The notes below the pieces were generated by a model. It was not told where the DNA came from, did not search any database, and saw nothing but the letters and a program-made list of their open reading frames with translations. Source: Sphaerulina vaccinii (taxonomy: Eukaryota > Ascomycota > Dothideomycetes > Mycosphaerellales > Mycosphaerellaceae). From it: a stretch of DNA of 64,000 bases. The stretch spans positions 310,001-374,000 of the forward strand of contig JAKUDP010000023.1 of the NCBI GenBank assembly GCA_022570795.1. Direction: 5' to 3'. A program made the translations under genes and the position numbers. This document shows, in pieces, positions 34,389-43,855 of this stretch (the stretch's first letter is position 1; every line of letters starts with the position of its first letter).

Positions 34389-35424
34389 GTCTGTGGAGTT
34401 CCAACTGACAGAACTCGACAATTCACCAGAGGCTTTGTTCCGGATCGGGACATCAATGGAGTTGAGTCATCCCTGTCTTGACATTGTTGGTGGCGCAGAG
34501 ATCTGACGTTGATACTGCATATCGCCTACTAATCCTAGTATAGAGTAGTGAAGTATTGCTTCGAGGCACGTTGCAGCTAAGCTTCTGCTCAAAACTTGGG
34601 GAGCTTGAGTGGTGTTGATCCTAGATCGAAGATCGGCACAGCAGCTTCTGATTGGCACACACGCTTACTACTTTGGGTAAAAGAGCAACCCATGTGTCTC
34701 CCGCTGTTGACGGCCGTTCATAAAACACGCTATTTGATCAAAACAGCCTTGTCTATAAGCAGGTTTTTATGAAAGAAGCCTTCCTATATAAGCCGTCAGA
34801 TTTTGGTAAAACGAAGGCTGCTTTTTTATAGAACAGGGCAATTTCGGAAGCGTAAGAGTCGTGTTTCTCACTCTGCGAGTTAGTAAGAAACTTTTATCTT
34901 TGCGACAACGACAACTTACTATCGAGTCTCTAATAGTTACCTAGCAAGTACACAACGGCAGCTATACTAGCGACATATCCAGACTCGTAAAAACCTGCCT
35001 CGAAGCTAGATTCTCGAAAAAGTCGACCTAGGTACCTTACGAAAAGCGGCTTATTTTATAAAAAGAGCACTGTTTTATAGAATCTGCGGACTGGCCAGAA
35101 GCAGTAATTTAGATTACGAAATAGCGGCTGTTTGATGAAATAGGCTGTTTGACGAAAGGTCCACAACACCGCGCGCACGAAAGTAGCGTGCGCGACGGAA
35201 GACGCTAGCGCGTCTCGTATAGGTGCTGGATGTTGCGAGCACCCAGATGCATCGTTTGCCGTCGATTGTCTAATGAGCAGACTCGTCTTTGGCACAGTAA
35301 TCATCGGCCTTGTTTGCGAATCGGTCTCGATTCATCGACGATACTGGCGAGCTCGGAAAGTAGGAATGATCAGCTCATGTAAGTGCTGTGAGGTTCGTGT
35401 GATATCTCGTGTGTATCGATCAAA
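34389..35424. other. AT-rich intergenic stretch
   Basis: This region separates the hydroxylase promoter from the 3' end of UstYa-like copy 2. It is richer in A and T than its surroundings between about 34700 and 35160 and contains the MITE-like element listed separately. No gene is recognisable. Confidence 0.45.
34717..35165. mobile_element. degenerate MITE-like element
   Basis: The left side (about 34721-34750) reads CGCTATTTGATCAAAACAGC. The right side (about 35124-35160) carries the reverse-complement-like GCGGCTGTTTGATGAAATAG and then a second GGCTGTTTGACG. The interior repeats short motifs such as TTTTATAGAA and TTTATGAAAG. Imperfect terminal inverted repeats and the AT-rich, gene-free body suggest an old non-autonomous DNA transposon. 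Ends and target duplication cannot be fixed by eye. Confidence 0.4.
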
Positions 35425-36114
35425 TTAGATGACCACACCACTGAAGGGCAACAGGTTGATGCTCTCGATGCACAAAGGATGGCCAGTATGCAGAACAGTG
35501 CCCATATCTTGCATCGAGAAGTGCTCTCCACGACTGTGTGCCTCTTCAATCAACGTGAAGGTAACATTCGCAACATTCGCACAATGTGCAGTATGTGCTT
35601 CAATCGAAACAATACCTTCGATCTTCCTCCCCGTCAAAATCACCCTCTGAAGTTTCCTGACAGCGTACATGCAATGACTGATATGGTACTCCCACGTTCC
35701 GCAGGAGTCTCCAGCTTCCGAGAACTCTTCAGCTGTCAACTGTCTTGTGCGATTCTCATCGGTATAGAATGTCCAGTCTCGCAGACCTCGAAACTCGCGA
35801 GATAGTTCTTTATCGTAGCAGTCTTCGCTCAGCCAGCTGTTCATCATTGGGTCGAATATGCACCCAGCTGCTCGCGCTTCTGCAGCAGAGTCGCCGCATG
35901 GCTTTGTTGTCATGGCCTTTAGTCGTTTTGCGGGACAGTGGTTGGTATCGATTAGAGACAGGACACCTGCAGAGATTGCTGCCCCGAGGATCAGGAGGAA
36001 TGCCGTTACCTTCCAGTTCATAGGAGGATCACCTTCGATAGCTTTCTCGTCAGTTGTCGAGTTTGGTTCGTCGCTGTGTACCTGATGGTACTTTCCAGAT
36101 TGGAAGCCGAGCAT
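35425..36114 (-). CDS. UstYa/DUF3328-like single-pass membrane protein, copy 2
   Basis: This intron-less gene encodes 229 residues. A short N-terminus precedes one membrane helix (VTAFLLILGAAISAGVLSLI), then CGDSAAEARAAGCIFDPMM, CYDKELSREF and HxxHC boxes HISHC and HTAHC. The shared order and wording (WxF, AVRKLQRVIL against AIRKLHRAIL, GRKIE against GRQIE, EAHTxHCA) show it is a paralogue of the 30670-31548 gene with a shorter N-terminus. It is divergently paired with the classical UstYa-like gene at 36439 through a 324-bp intergenic region, so co-regulation is likely. An oxidative peptide-modifying role is inferred from the motif class only. Confidence 0.7.
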   Translation of the reverse strand: MLGFQSGKYHQVHSDEPNSTTDEKAIEGDPPMNWKVTAFLLILGAAISAGVLSLIDTNHCPAKRLKAMTTKPCGDSAAEARAAGCIFDPMMNSWLSEDCYDKELSREFRGLRDWTFYTDENRTRQLTAEEFSEAGDSCGTWEYHISHCMYAVRKLQRVILTGRKIEGIVSIEAHTAHCANVANVTFTLIEEAHSRGEHFSMQDMGTVLHTGHPLCIESINLLPFSGVVI

Positions 36115-36438
36115 TGCTGGTGGTCGATGTGTAGGAGAGTGCGATGGGTGATGAGACCACTCTCACGTCGAAGGAGACTCTCTGTACCGTGGAGCGTTCA
36201 CCACAGATGATCTAGGCACACTCGGCTAAGTGGATACAACACTATCCTTCCGCCACTCTGGAGCTCCTCTTATGTCCAGTCCCTCATTAGCTGGTGATCA
36301 ATAGCGTCCACTAAGCATTGGGGCAAGGATCGACATAGAGCTCCGCTGAGTAGCCTGGATGATACAGGGTTTCTTCGATTCCCACCAAGTCAACTCGTTC
36401 GGATAGTCTCTTCCTGCACTCTCTTATCTTCTTGGAGC
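36115..36438. promoter_or_regulatory. shared divergent promoter of two UstYa-like genes
   Basis: These 324 bp separate the start codons of copy 2 (minus) and the classical UstYa-like gene (plus), so both promoters must lie here. I see no clear TATA box or palindromic operator. Confidence 0.5.
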
Positions 36439-37326
36439 ATGGAGTCCAAACACGAAGAGGATGGCTGTACAGAAAGCCTCATCAGCCATGATGATGGCTC
36501 TTTCTTGGATCAGGTATCGAAGAGAGACAGCGAACGCCGCTGGAGACTGTTACAAGGCGCGTGTGATGTCCTCGCACTGTCTAATGTTGCGCTCGTGTCG
36601 ACAATCTTTCTCCAAAGCAGAAGGATTACATCGAAAGCTGCAGCTGGCTCGTTGACGGAGATTACTTTGGCACAAGTCAGTATTGGGACGTGAAGTAGCA
36701 TTGGTTGCACTGATCTGACGCATGTAGTAGTCCCAAACAAGGATGTTCTCCGGGAAGTGCAGCCTCAATTCGTCGATAGTCAGCCCAAAGTCTTCTACAA
36801 AGAAAAGGGAGCCGACGAAATCTCAGCTTGGGCGTCCATATATCCCAGTCCGTTCTGTGGCCACCTCAGATAAGACAGACATACTGACACCTTCACAGGT
36901 GGATGGGTCGAGATAGAGCCCACACCAGATCACACCCTCTCCGGCGGAGCTCCTCTTTCGCATTGGGGCGATCCAGCCGAAGAGTGGCAAGAAGGCAGTC
37001 AAGTATGGGCCACGACTCTGATGCATCAGATCCATTGCCTCGGAATGATGAAGTCGACGTGGACAAAGATGGCAAAGGGGGAGTCTATCAACAATCGTCC
37101 ATACGATCACTTCCCACACTGTATTGAGTATCTCAGGCAGGCTGTTATGTGTCAAGCTGATCTTACGCTGGAGCGGGCCATCGATCCTATGCAATGGCCT
37201 ATCGGAACAAGTGGGTGGGGCATGGTGCATGAGTGCAAGGATTGGGATGCTGTGTTGGCTGCTGTTAAGCAGAGAGCTGTCTTGAGAGGCAATATGACTT
37301 GGTCGAGATTGATTCCTAGAGAGTAG
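36439..37326 (+). CDS. UstYa family (DUF3328) protein, copy 3
   Basis: Three exons (36439-36679, 36728-36847, 36899-37326) with introns of 48 and 51 nt, both with CTGAC branch sites and phase 1, encode 262 residues. An N-terminal region and one hydrophobic helix (VLALSNVALVSTIFL) precede the UstYa core: ADEISAWASIYPSGWVEI, then HQIHC in LMHQIHCLGMMK and HFPHC in HFPHCIEYLRQAVMCQAD. Both HxxHC boxes are intact. This is the clearest UstYa in the window; characterised relatives perform oxidative macrocyclisation or other oxidations of peptide backbones or side chains. Its stop is only 23 bp from the stop of the convergent fourth UstYa-like gene, so the 3' UTRs overlap. Confidence 0.8.
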
Positions 37327-37349
37327 TCGAAAGCAAGCAACATTGCCAT

Positions 37350-37999
37350 CTACTCTGTTTTGGCTAAAGCTCGGTCCAATATATCTTGCTGCAGAGATCT
37401 CGAGTCATCAACCTTCGCGGAAACCCATTCTCCTGCAAGTTCCGATCAGTGCCAATTCTGACAGAAAGATGCGACGCCACACTTACTGACTGCGTTGAAG
37501 TCTCGACAAGTGTGAGTATGTTCAGAATCAACGCTCTGCCTTCCCGTAATAGGCTCGTATGTGATCACTGGTATGGGTGTCAGGTCGGATGAACATTGGA
37601 TGCTCTGACGAATCATGTCGATGCAGTGGTCTGGCGGCGCCGGTTAGTCGAAGAAAAGGCTAAGCCTGAGGAGTTTATATCATACCAACATGATACTTTT
37701 GGAGCTCGTGGAAAAGACCTTCGAGATCATGAGGTCGATGATATTCTTTGTAGACTTCCTTTCGAATGATGTTCTGATCGCTCATGAGTCACGATGTGTA
37801 CATGAACGAGGATCTGAGGACGTACCAGACAATGCAAGCTGAGAAGTACTCCAACTCCGGTCCTGAACTGGTTCGTCTCTTCATCGTTCCAGTACTTGCG
37901 ATGCTCGTCACCCCAAGCATCCTCGGATTCTTGTTCTGTTATGTAGAAGTACTGGTCGTCTAGTAGCTCATTCCAGTTTTGATCAAGTGTGAGAGGAAC
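37350..37999 (-). CDS. UstYa family (DUF3328) protein, copy 4, 5' end unresolved
   Basis: Four exons on the minus strand, 37826-37999, 37686-37773, 37487-37630 and 37350-37432, join with consistent phases across introns of 52, 55 and 54 nt (donors GTACGT, GTATGA, GTAAGT). They read VPLTLDQNWNELLDDQ, SEDAWGDEH, GVGVLLSLHCLNIIRKEVYK, KYHVDHCIDMIRQSIQC and EHTHTCRDFNAVREW, a full UstYa core. The first box is LLSLHC, so its leading His is replaced; the second, HVDHC, is intact. The exon at 37999 begins after an acceptor (GCTGAC...CTTAG), so at least one more exon lies in 38001-38180. That short space seems too small for the usual membrane helix, so the protein may be soluble or N-terminally eroded. 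Confidence 0.65.
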
Positions 38000-38263
38000 C
38001 TAAGTGCTCGTCAGCTCTCCGATGTCGGAGGAGGTGATGCCAAAGACCATCAGAGCTGAGCTGAACTTCTCTCAGGCATCTTCGGCACTGTCGAGTCTCG
38101 AAGGGCGATGAGACGAAGCGAAAGATCACAAGAGCGGTCCATGACGATGTTTGAGATTGCTTATGCTGGACATTGGCCATACGAAGAGCGGCGGAGACTT
38201 CGAGCCCATTGAAGTGACTCTGTGACTACAGTTTCAGATATACAACATCACGACTCAAGCTAA

Positions 38264-39871
38264 TCATCCTCCAACAACAGTGGCACTGTTATCAGCGCAA
38301 GAGAATGCCGTGCCAACCTTTCCAGCCCTGAACTGATCCGCAATATTCGAGATATTCGCATAAGTACCTCCAATCGAAAGCAACAAGCCCAGCAACAGCA
38401 TACCCATATGAGCCCACCAGATAGCCTGCTCTTTCAAGCTCCCTCTAAAGTACTCAGGATGCAGCGAGAACCACAAAATCGGCGGCAACACCACGCCCAA
38501 AGGACCAAAGCCCATAGACCCAATCAAACTGACCAGACTCGTATAGAAAGGAATCGCCACAGCCAATAACCAGCCAACGAAGCCGCAACCAATAGTACAA
38601 GCGATCCAGACAATCCAATGAGTCTTCGTATTCTCCGTAAGATGATGTGTACCTCTCAAGATACGCACAAAGATCGTCTTGGCAGGTACATGAACGCAAA
38701 TCATGCCCACAGCGATCAAACCCGGCAAAGCAACCGCATAAGCAGCGATCTTGATCGTGGGCCCTGCACTTCCCAGCGCCGGACTGGTCACGTACTTTCC
38801 AGCATAAGCATACATGACAGTCGCGAGAGACAAGTACGCAGTATTAACGAAAGTCGCCGAGATGTACAGCGCTCGGAAGAAGTCCTGTGGACGTCTCATC
38901 TCGCTCATGACCGGGATATAGCCGCATGTATTCGAGGAAGACGCATAGATGGCGATTGCTCCTGCCCAGGCTTGCGCGAACGTCGTACCAGGAGGTGGAC
39001 CAGGTTGGAACCCTAAGTCGAAAGGTCCGGTTTGTGGTGCGTATGCGGGTCTCTTCCGAATGGCGACGGCGATGACTACTGTTAGGACTGAGACGAGAGC
39101 TGAGACGAAGCCGATCCAGAGGATGATGCCCAGTCCATGGATCTTGCGAATGCTGCCGCACATGATTGAGACGATCATGGCGACGACGTTGACTAGAAGA
39201 CGTAAGTAAATAAGCTGATTAGTTGAGTGACGGAGTTGGGAAAACTTACAAGCAACAGTACAAGCCCCATGTTTCGTGACAGCATTCAAAGCGGTCCCAA
39301 TAGCCAGTACCGCCAACCCAATACACAACAACCAACTCATCAGATACAATACTTCAGCAATGAACTTCGCGACTTTACTCCAAAGTCTACTCCCACTGAG
39401 ATCCAACACCGCAATCTCCGCCCCATCAATAATGGTATGCATCTTCGGATGCGCCAACTTGAAATGTCCTTGTATAATCGCCGAGTACGTATTGACCAAG
39501 CCCCAGAACACGACAAACAGCGGAGACATTACTCCACCCAGGTAATACATCGCAGAAGGCATAGAAAGAACTCCAGTTGCGAAAGTCTGTTTCATGAGAA
39601 ACATTGAAGCTCGAATCCAGCCTACTGTGCGGAAGTTTACTTGGCCTTCGCCTTCGGCGCCGAATACTTCGTGTTCTTCTTCTCTGGCAGGTTTGTGGTA
39701 ATCATCTTGTCCGCTCTTCTCTGTGATCGAGTACTTTTCAGGATGCTTGATTGTGTCCGTTGTTCCGATCGCGAAGTCGACTGCGGCGATTGTGCTGTCT
39801 GGTGGCGAACCTTTCTCGGAGGGGGCGAGAGATGTTGTGCCTGTTTTGGTGCCGGGCTTTTCGTCTGCCAT
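38264..39871 (-). CDS. neutral/aromatic amino acid permease (AAAP family, Mtr-like)
   Basis: Start at the ATG 39871. A 57-nt intron (39193-39249; GTAAGT, ACTAAT, TCTAG) is in frame and must be removed, otherwise a non-family insert interrupts a helix. The spliced product has 516 residues, with a hydrophilic ~75-residue N-terminus and about 11 membrane helices. Landmarks are VGWIRASMFLMKQTFATGVL, SMPSAMYYLGGVMSPLFV, YASSSNTCGYIPVMSEM and HWIVWIACTIGCGFVGWLL. The layout matches fungal PF01490 permeases such as Neurospora MTR, which import neutral and aromatic amino acids with protons across the plasma membrane. It sits at the edge of the UstYa/peptide block, but nutrition is a sufficient explanation. 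Confidence 0.85.
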   Translation of the reverse strand: MADEKPGTKTGTTSLAPSEKGSPPDSTIAAVDFAIGTTDTIKHPEKYSITEKSGQDDYHKPAREEEHEVFGAEGEGQVNFRTVGWIRASMFLMKQTFATGVLSMPSAMYYLGGVMSPLFVVFWGLVNTYSAIIQGHFKLAHPKMHTIIDGAEIAVLDLSGSRLWSKVAKFIAEVLYLMSWLLCIGLAVLAIGTALNAVTKHGACTVACKFSQLRHSTNQLIYLRLLVNVVAMIVSIMCGSIRKIHGLGIILWIGFVSALVSVLTVVIAVAIRKRPAYAPQTGPFDLGFQPGPPPGTTFAQAWAGAIAIYASSSNTCGYIPVMSEMRRPQDFFRALYISATFVNTAYLSLATVMYAYAGKYVTSPALGSAGPTIKIAAYAVALPGLIAVGMICVHVPAKTIFVRILRGTHHLTENTKTHWIVWIACTIGCGFVGWLLAVAIPFYTSLVSLIGSMGFGPLGVVLPPILWFSLHPEYFRGSLKEQAIWWAHMGMLLLGLLLSIGGTYANISNIADQFRAGKVGTAFSCADNSATVVGG

Positions 39872-40525
39872 GTTAAGGTAGTCAATCACAACAGATGGCC
39901 AACGATAAATGCAGTAGGTAAACTATGAAGAGCTCACCTCTGATGTAGTATAACAATGGCAGCCAAGCTATCCGAGCTGTTGGATCATTGGCTGGCCGTC
40001 GGCGAGATAATGCTATATGGGTACCCTGGTCACTGCAGCAGATAGGGCAGTATCAAAGTCAGTAAACATCTGGTTGGCGCCTACTGTATATCACCAATTG
40101 CCGAACATGTGATTGTAGATCTTGTACTGTTGTTGGGTTGTAAGTAGGTTTCGAGAAGTGTTGTGAGTCGCGTGGAAACAGGCTGAGTCCATGGCTGCCA
40201 CGCCCAATCTCTTATCAATCACGAAGCATACCACCAATCTTTCTCCCAGCGGCAGTTGAGATATTCGTCGGTTCAGGACCACCCAAGCTTGAATAGGAAG
40301 CAGGATAAGGGTACTTGCCTCACTGGTATGCCGTTGAAGTCGTTGAAGGGGAGCACGTTCTGCCGATCTGTGGATGGGCTATGTTCAGCATAAGCAAAGC
40401 GACGGAAGTCTCTCTTCAGCGTTGCCGGCTCAGCGCCGAGCCTGACACCGTCATCGACTGAGCGTCGCACACCGTTGCCTCTCTCTATGTCCCTAGGCGC
40501 TTTGACTGCAAACATGAACATCCCA
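39872..40525. other. intergenic stretch with an orphan frame
   Basis: This holds the permease promoter. A minus-strand frame at 40273-40557 reads EEWEVGNGMFMFAVKAPRDI and may be a terminal exon of the SET-domain gene, but I cannot join it in frame. Confidence 0.35.
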
Positions 40526-42197
40526 TTACCAACCTCCCACTCCTCGGCTTCGACCATTCAAGCCAAGCTCTCCGCGCAGATCGTTCGCTCTGATCAGATC
40601 AGCAATACTGTTACCTTCATATTCACCACGTCGCACAGCAGCCAACCCATCTCTCCAGGCCTTCACTGCGTCTCGCGATCTTCCAAGCACCTGCGGGTTG
40701 CGTGCCTGCCGACGAAGCAACTCATTGTGCTCCGCCGCTGAACAAGGAGTCCAGTAGGGCTTATCACCCTCCAGAAAGCCGAAGACTATTCCGTAGTTCT
40801 TGAACATGTTTACCTCTATGAGCTTGGAATCGCCGCTTCGTCGAGCTGCCGCAATGCCATCGGTGAGCTGGTCGTACTGTGATGGAGCGTCAGTTCGTCT
40901 TCTTGGTCATAAGTTAACTCACCGCTCCATGAAGCAAGTATCTCTGGAAGACGCGAAAGATTCATTACTGCTCTGTCTCTAACTTCGCCGGCTTGGTAGT
41001 CACGACGCCGCGAGAGAGAACTCTTCTTTCCCACCATCCTCATCCGCATATCGATCTTCCTCGAACATTATTTGATGTGCAGAAGGAGCTAACTTACCGC
41101 ACCGATCCCACAGGAGAGTTCGAATGTACGTGTGAAGCCCTTGAAGCTCTTGTTGAACTCGTAACGCTCGAAGTTATGCTCCGGCAAGAGAACGTTGTAG
41201 ACCTTTGCCGCTGCTTCCATCCAATGAGCAGCGTGCCTCGCGTGGTCGAACAGGATAGAGCCGTCGTTACGATCCTGCATCTGGGTACGCAAATGAAGTG
41301 CTGCATCGTAGTACGCAGCACCAAGATCGATTCCGAGAAGACCTTCAGCGTGAAGAAACTGGGCGAGGAGGTAGCAGAAGGGACCCATGATTTCCACTGG
41401 AGGTATGGTGTTTGGGTCTCTTGGAAGCTGTTCGAAGAGGTTGGTTGGCAGAGGAGCATCCTAAACGTAGTAGTCAGAGGGGTTAGCAAGTATCTCTGAA
41501 AACGCAGGCTGTCTCATTAGTGTCTGTTCTCAAGCTCAGCGCCTCAGTGGGTGAGACACTGGAGAGAAGGCATGCGTTCTGCCTACTACTTTGCTTACAG
41601 CGTCGTTGAGATCAAGTCGGTCCAGAGCAGAATTGTCGACTGGGTTCATGCATTGCTTGAGAGACCAGAGGACATTGATGAAGTTTCGGCGAGCATCACT
41701 GATGTGTAGAGCCTCCACATCTTGAGAACAGCATGAGCATTCGCAGTCGATGCCGAATGCTGCTCGTAGGTACTTCTTTCGCTGAGCTGTAGGTGTGCCT
41801 CTGAGCGACTCGTTGTACGACACAGAGATATCCTCACCTGCCGTGATGTGTCTAATAGCCACAAGCTCGGAGTGACCATCTGCAAAAGCAGTAGGTAGAA
41901 GGTAAGCAAGTATCTCTGAATAACGTGAATATGATTAAGTAGGGTTGTCTTTGAGCTTGTCGCCATAGAAGGCTCAAACTCAGAGAGACATTGGGAAATG
42001 GGGATGCCTTTGGCTTACTACTGCTTACCTTCTCCGGTGCTGGTAGCCACGACATGCGCATTTGGCACGCAAGAGTGGTTGATCGTCGAAATGCTCCGAT
42101 TGATGCGCATGAGGGTCGCGCCGCGTCTGAATACGTTTGTGGCAATCAAGCCGTAGCCCTTCTCGGGTATTGACTCCACGGTGAATGTTGATGCCAT
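40526..42197 (-). CDS. SET-domain protein with shortened SET core
   Basis: The gene starts at 42197 (MASTFTVESIPEKGYGL). Exons 42029-42197, 41599-41879 and 41098-41460 are joined by 149- and 138-nt introns and encode FRRGATLMRI, then SISTINHSCVPNAHVVA, ELVAIRHITAGEDISVSYN and the post-SET-like CECSCCSQ. The last exon runs from 40876 (YDQLTDGIAAARRSGDSK); between 41097 and 40877 there is either a 21-nt microexon (40924-40944, RYLLHGA) or one 221-nt intron. Compared with the SET gene at 48888, about 75 residues are missing between RGATLMRI and NHSC, so the substrate-binding SET-I part is absent. NHSCxPN and the SYNE end are kept. Methyltransferase activity is doubtful. Confidence 0.55.
41461..41598 (-). 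repeat. long intron with introner-like 3' block (copy c)
   Basis: This is a 138-nt intron of the SET gene (GTAAGC...GTTTAG, phase 0). Its 3' part reads TTCAGAGATACTTGCTAACC on the minus strand, and its arms GTCTCA / TGAGAC and AACGCA / TGCGTT can pair into a hairpin. Confidence 0.6.
41880..42028 (-). repeat. long intron with introner-like 3' block (copy b)
   Basis: This is a 149-nt intron of the SET gene (GTAAGC...TTTTGCAG, phase 1). It carries TTCAGAGATACTTGCTTACC, identical to copy c over 15 bases, and a TTTGAGC / GCTCAAA stem in its middle. Confidence 0.6.
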
Positions 42198-42613
42198 GGT
42201 CGCGAGCGGTGGCGGGGTGTGTGGGAGGCGATGGAGAAATGTGACGAGGAAGCAGGAAGACTGGAGTTGTTCAAGCAAGCAAGAATACTGTTTGTGATCA
42301 GTCGTTTGTGTCTCTGCGGTAGAGGTGGGTATCGTGCGGGAGACGTGCTCCAGGGTCGCGCTAGTGAAGTCGTGTAACGTCTCACACTGCTCTGACAGAG
42401 TGGGCACCTTATCCAGTCGCGTACCTGCGTCGAATTCAGATGAAGCTCGACTGCTCTGAAAGCAGACACGCTGCATGGTCGCGCTGGCGAAGACGTGCGA
42501 CGTTTTACACTGTTCCGGTTGATTGCGCAGCTGTTTTGATGACCTGCTTACTTAAACAGTCGCGTAGCTGTACTGGGGCCAGCTGAAGCTTCCAGTGCAC
42601 TCCAATGACAAAA
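42198..42613. repeat. promoter region with 123-bp imperfect tandem duplication
   Basis: GGTCGCGCT-starting blocks begin at 42354 and 42477. The first reads GTGAAGTCGTGTAACGT and the second GCGAAGACGTGCGACGT, both followed by ACACTG and, further on, CAGTCGCGTA. The spacing is about 123 bp and similarity roughly 75-80 percent by eye. The region lies upstream of the SET gene and downstream of the tRNA-ribosyltransferase gene. Confidence 0.6.
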
Positions 42614-43855
42614 TCAATCTGCTAGCAGATCGACACCGACGCCTCGTAGAGCTTCCACGACCCACGCTGGAAACTTCTCTTTGTCGCCAGCATAGAGCGT
42701 GCTGAAGTACTCCTTGAGAAACTCTGGATACCGGTCTTCGAGAATGGCCTCCCGCATGCGACGGACCAGGTCAAGCATGTAGTGCACGTTGTGCATGCTG
42801 AGCAGATGTGAACCTGCTGTCTCCTTTGCCGCAGTATGATAAATGTATGCCCTCGTGATGCCGAGACCGCCCTCATCAGGCTGTCGGCAGCATACGCACT
42901 TGCAGCTATCCGCAATGGGCCCAAAGTCATCCGCGTACGACGCATGCCGTAGATTGAAGACTCCTTGGTTGGTGATGGCGTTGCCGAAGCGAGCTGTGCG
43001 AGTGGGCCAGACGCAGTCGAACATGTCTGCTCCAAGCGCAACAGAGACCAGAATATCTTCTGGGTAGCCAACGCCCATAACATAGCGCGGCTTGTGAGTT
43101 GGGAACATGTCAGTGCACGTGTCCACGACTTTGCAGAATTCCGTCTTTGCTTCGCCGCCACTGAGACCTCCAATAGCGATACCTGGAGTGTCCCGCGCTA
43201 CCATTTCCTTGCAGCATTCCTTTCGAAGTTCTAAATCGAGGCCGCCTTGGATGATGCAGAAGAGGTTCTGACTTTCAGGCTTCTTATGTGCAGCAATGCA
43301 GCGATCCAGCCAGCGTACAGAGCGATACATGGCTTCCTTGATGCGAGCGTGGTCCGGCGAAGTCGTAGCGATCACATCGTCGAGCTGCATCATGATATCC
43401 GAGCCGATAGAGTTCTGTAGCGAGATCGAATGCTCGGGCGTGAGGAGCATGGGCGTGCCATCATGCGGGCTCAGAAAGCGTACGCCTTCCTCGGTGACCT
43501 TCGCCAGCTGAAGAAGAGAGACCATCTGGAAGCCGCCGCTGTCTGTCAAGATGTTGTGTGGCCATGACTGCAACTTATGTGCTCCGCCAATAGTGTCCAA
43601 TGTCTTCTGCCCAGGCTTGAGGCCCAGATGGTATGTGTTGTTCAGACATAGTCGACAGCTCGTCTCTTCAAGTTGTTTCGGCGTGAGTCCCTTGAGTGAA
43701 GCCTGCGTGGCTACAGGCATGAACAGTGGCAGTTGGACTGATCCATGGGGGAGATGCAGTGTGGCTGCTCGCGCTTTCGTGGTTGAGCATCGTGCCAGCA
43801 GGTCGAACTTCAGGGCGGACGGTGAGGGCTTAGGGACCATATCATCTTCAGACAT
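42614..43855 (-). CDS. QTRT1: queuine tRNA-ribosyltransferase catalytic subunit
   Basis: This intron-less gene encodes 413 residues from the ATG at 43855 (MSEDDMVPKPS). It is a full-length TGT: PLFMPVATQASLKGLTP, NNTYHLGLKPG, the substrate-recognition Asp in LTDSGGFQMVSL, IQGGLDLELR, AIGGLSGGE, YVMGVGYPEDIL, and the nucleophile Asp in DMFDCVWPTRTAR. The zinc site is CKCVCC followed by a later His (RAYIYH), with a short insertion (RQPDEGGLGI) not seen in typical members. The enzyme swaps guanine for queuine at the wobble position of Asn, Asp, His and Tyr tRNAs, normally as a dimer with QTRT2. Fungi without a queuine supply often lack this gene, so its retention implies queuine salvage. Confidence 0.95.
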   Translation of the reverse strand: MSEDDMVPKPSPSALKFDLLARCSTTKARAATLHLPHGSVQLPLFMPVATQASLKGLTPKQLEETSCRLCLNNTYHLGLKPGQKTLDTIGGAHKLQSWPHNILTDSGGFQMVSLLQLAKVTEEGVRFLSPHDGTPMLLTPEHSISLQNSIGSDIMMQLDDVIATTSPDHARIKEAMYRSVRWLDRCIAAHKKPESQNLFCIIQGGLDLELRKECCKEMVARDTPGIAIGGLSGGEAKTEFCKVVDTCTDMFPTHKPRYVMGVGYPEDILVSVALGADMFDCVWPTRTARFGNAITNQGVFNLRHASYADDFGPIADSCKCVCCRQPDEGGLGITRAYIYHTAAKETAGSHLLSMHNVHYMLDLVRRMREAILEDRYPEFLKEYFSTLYAGDKEKFPAWVVEALRGVGVDLLAD

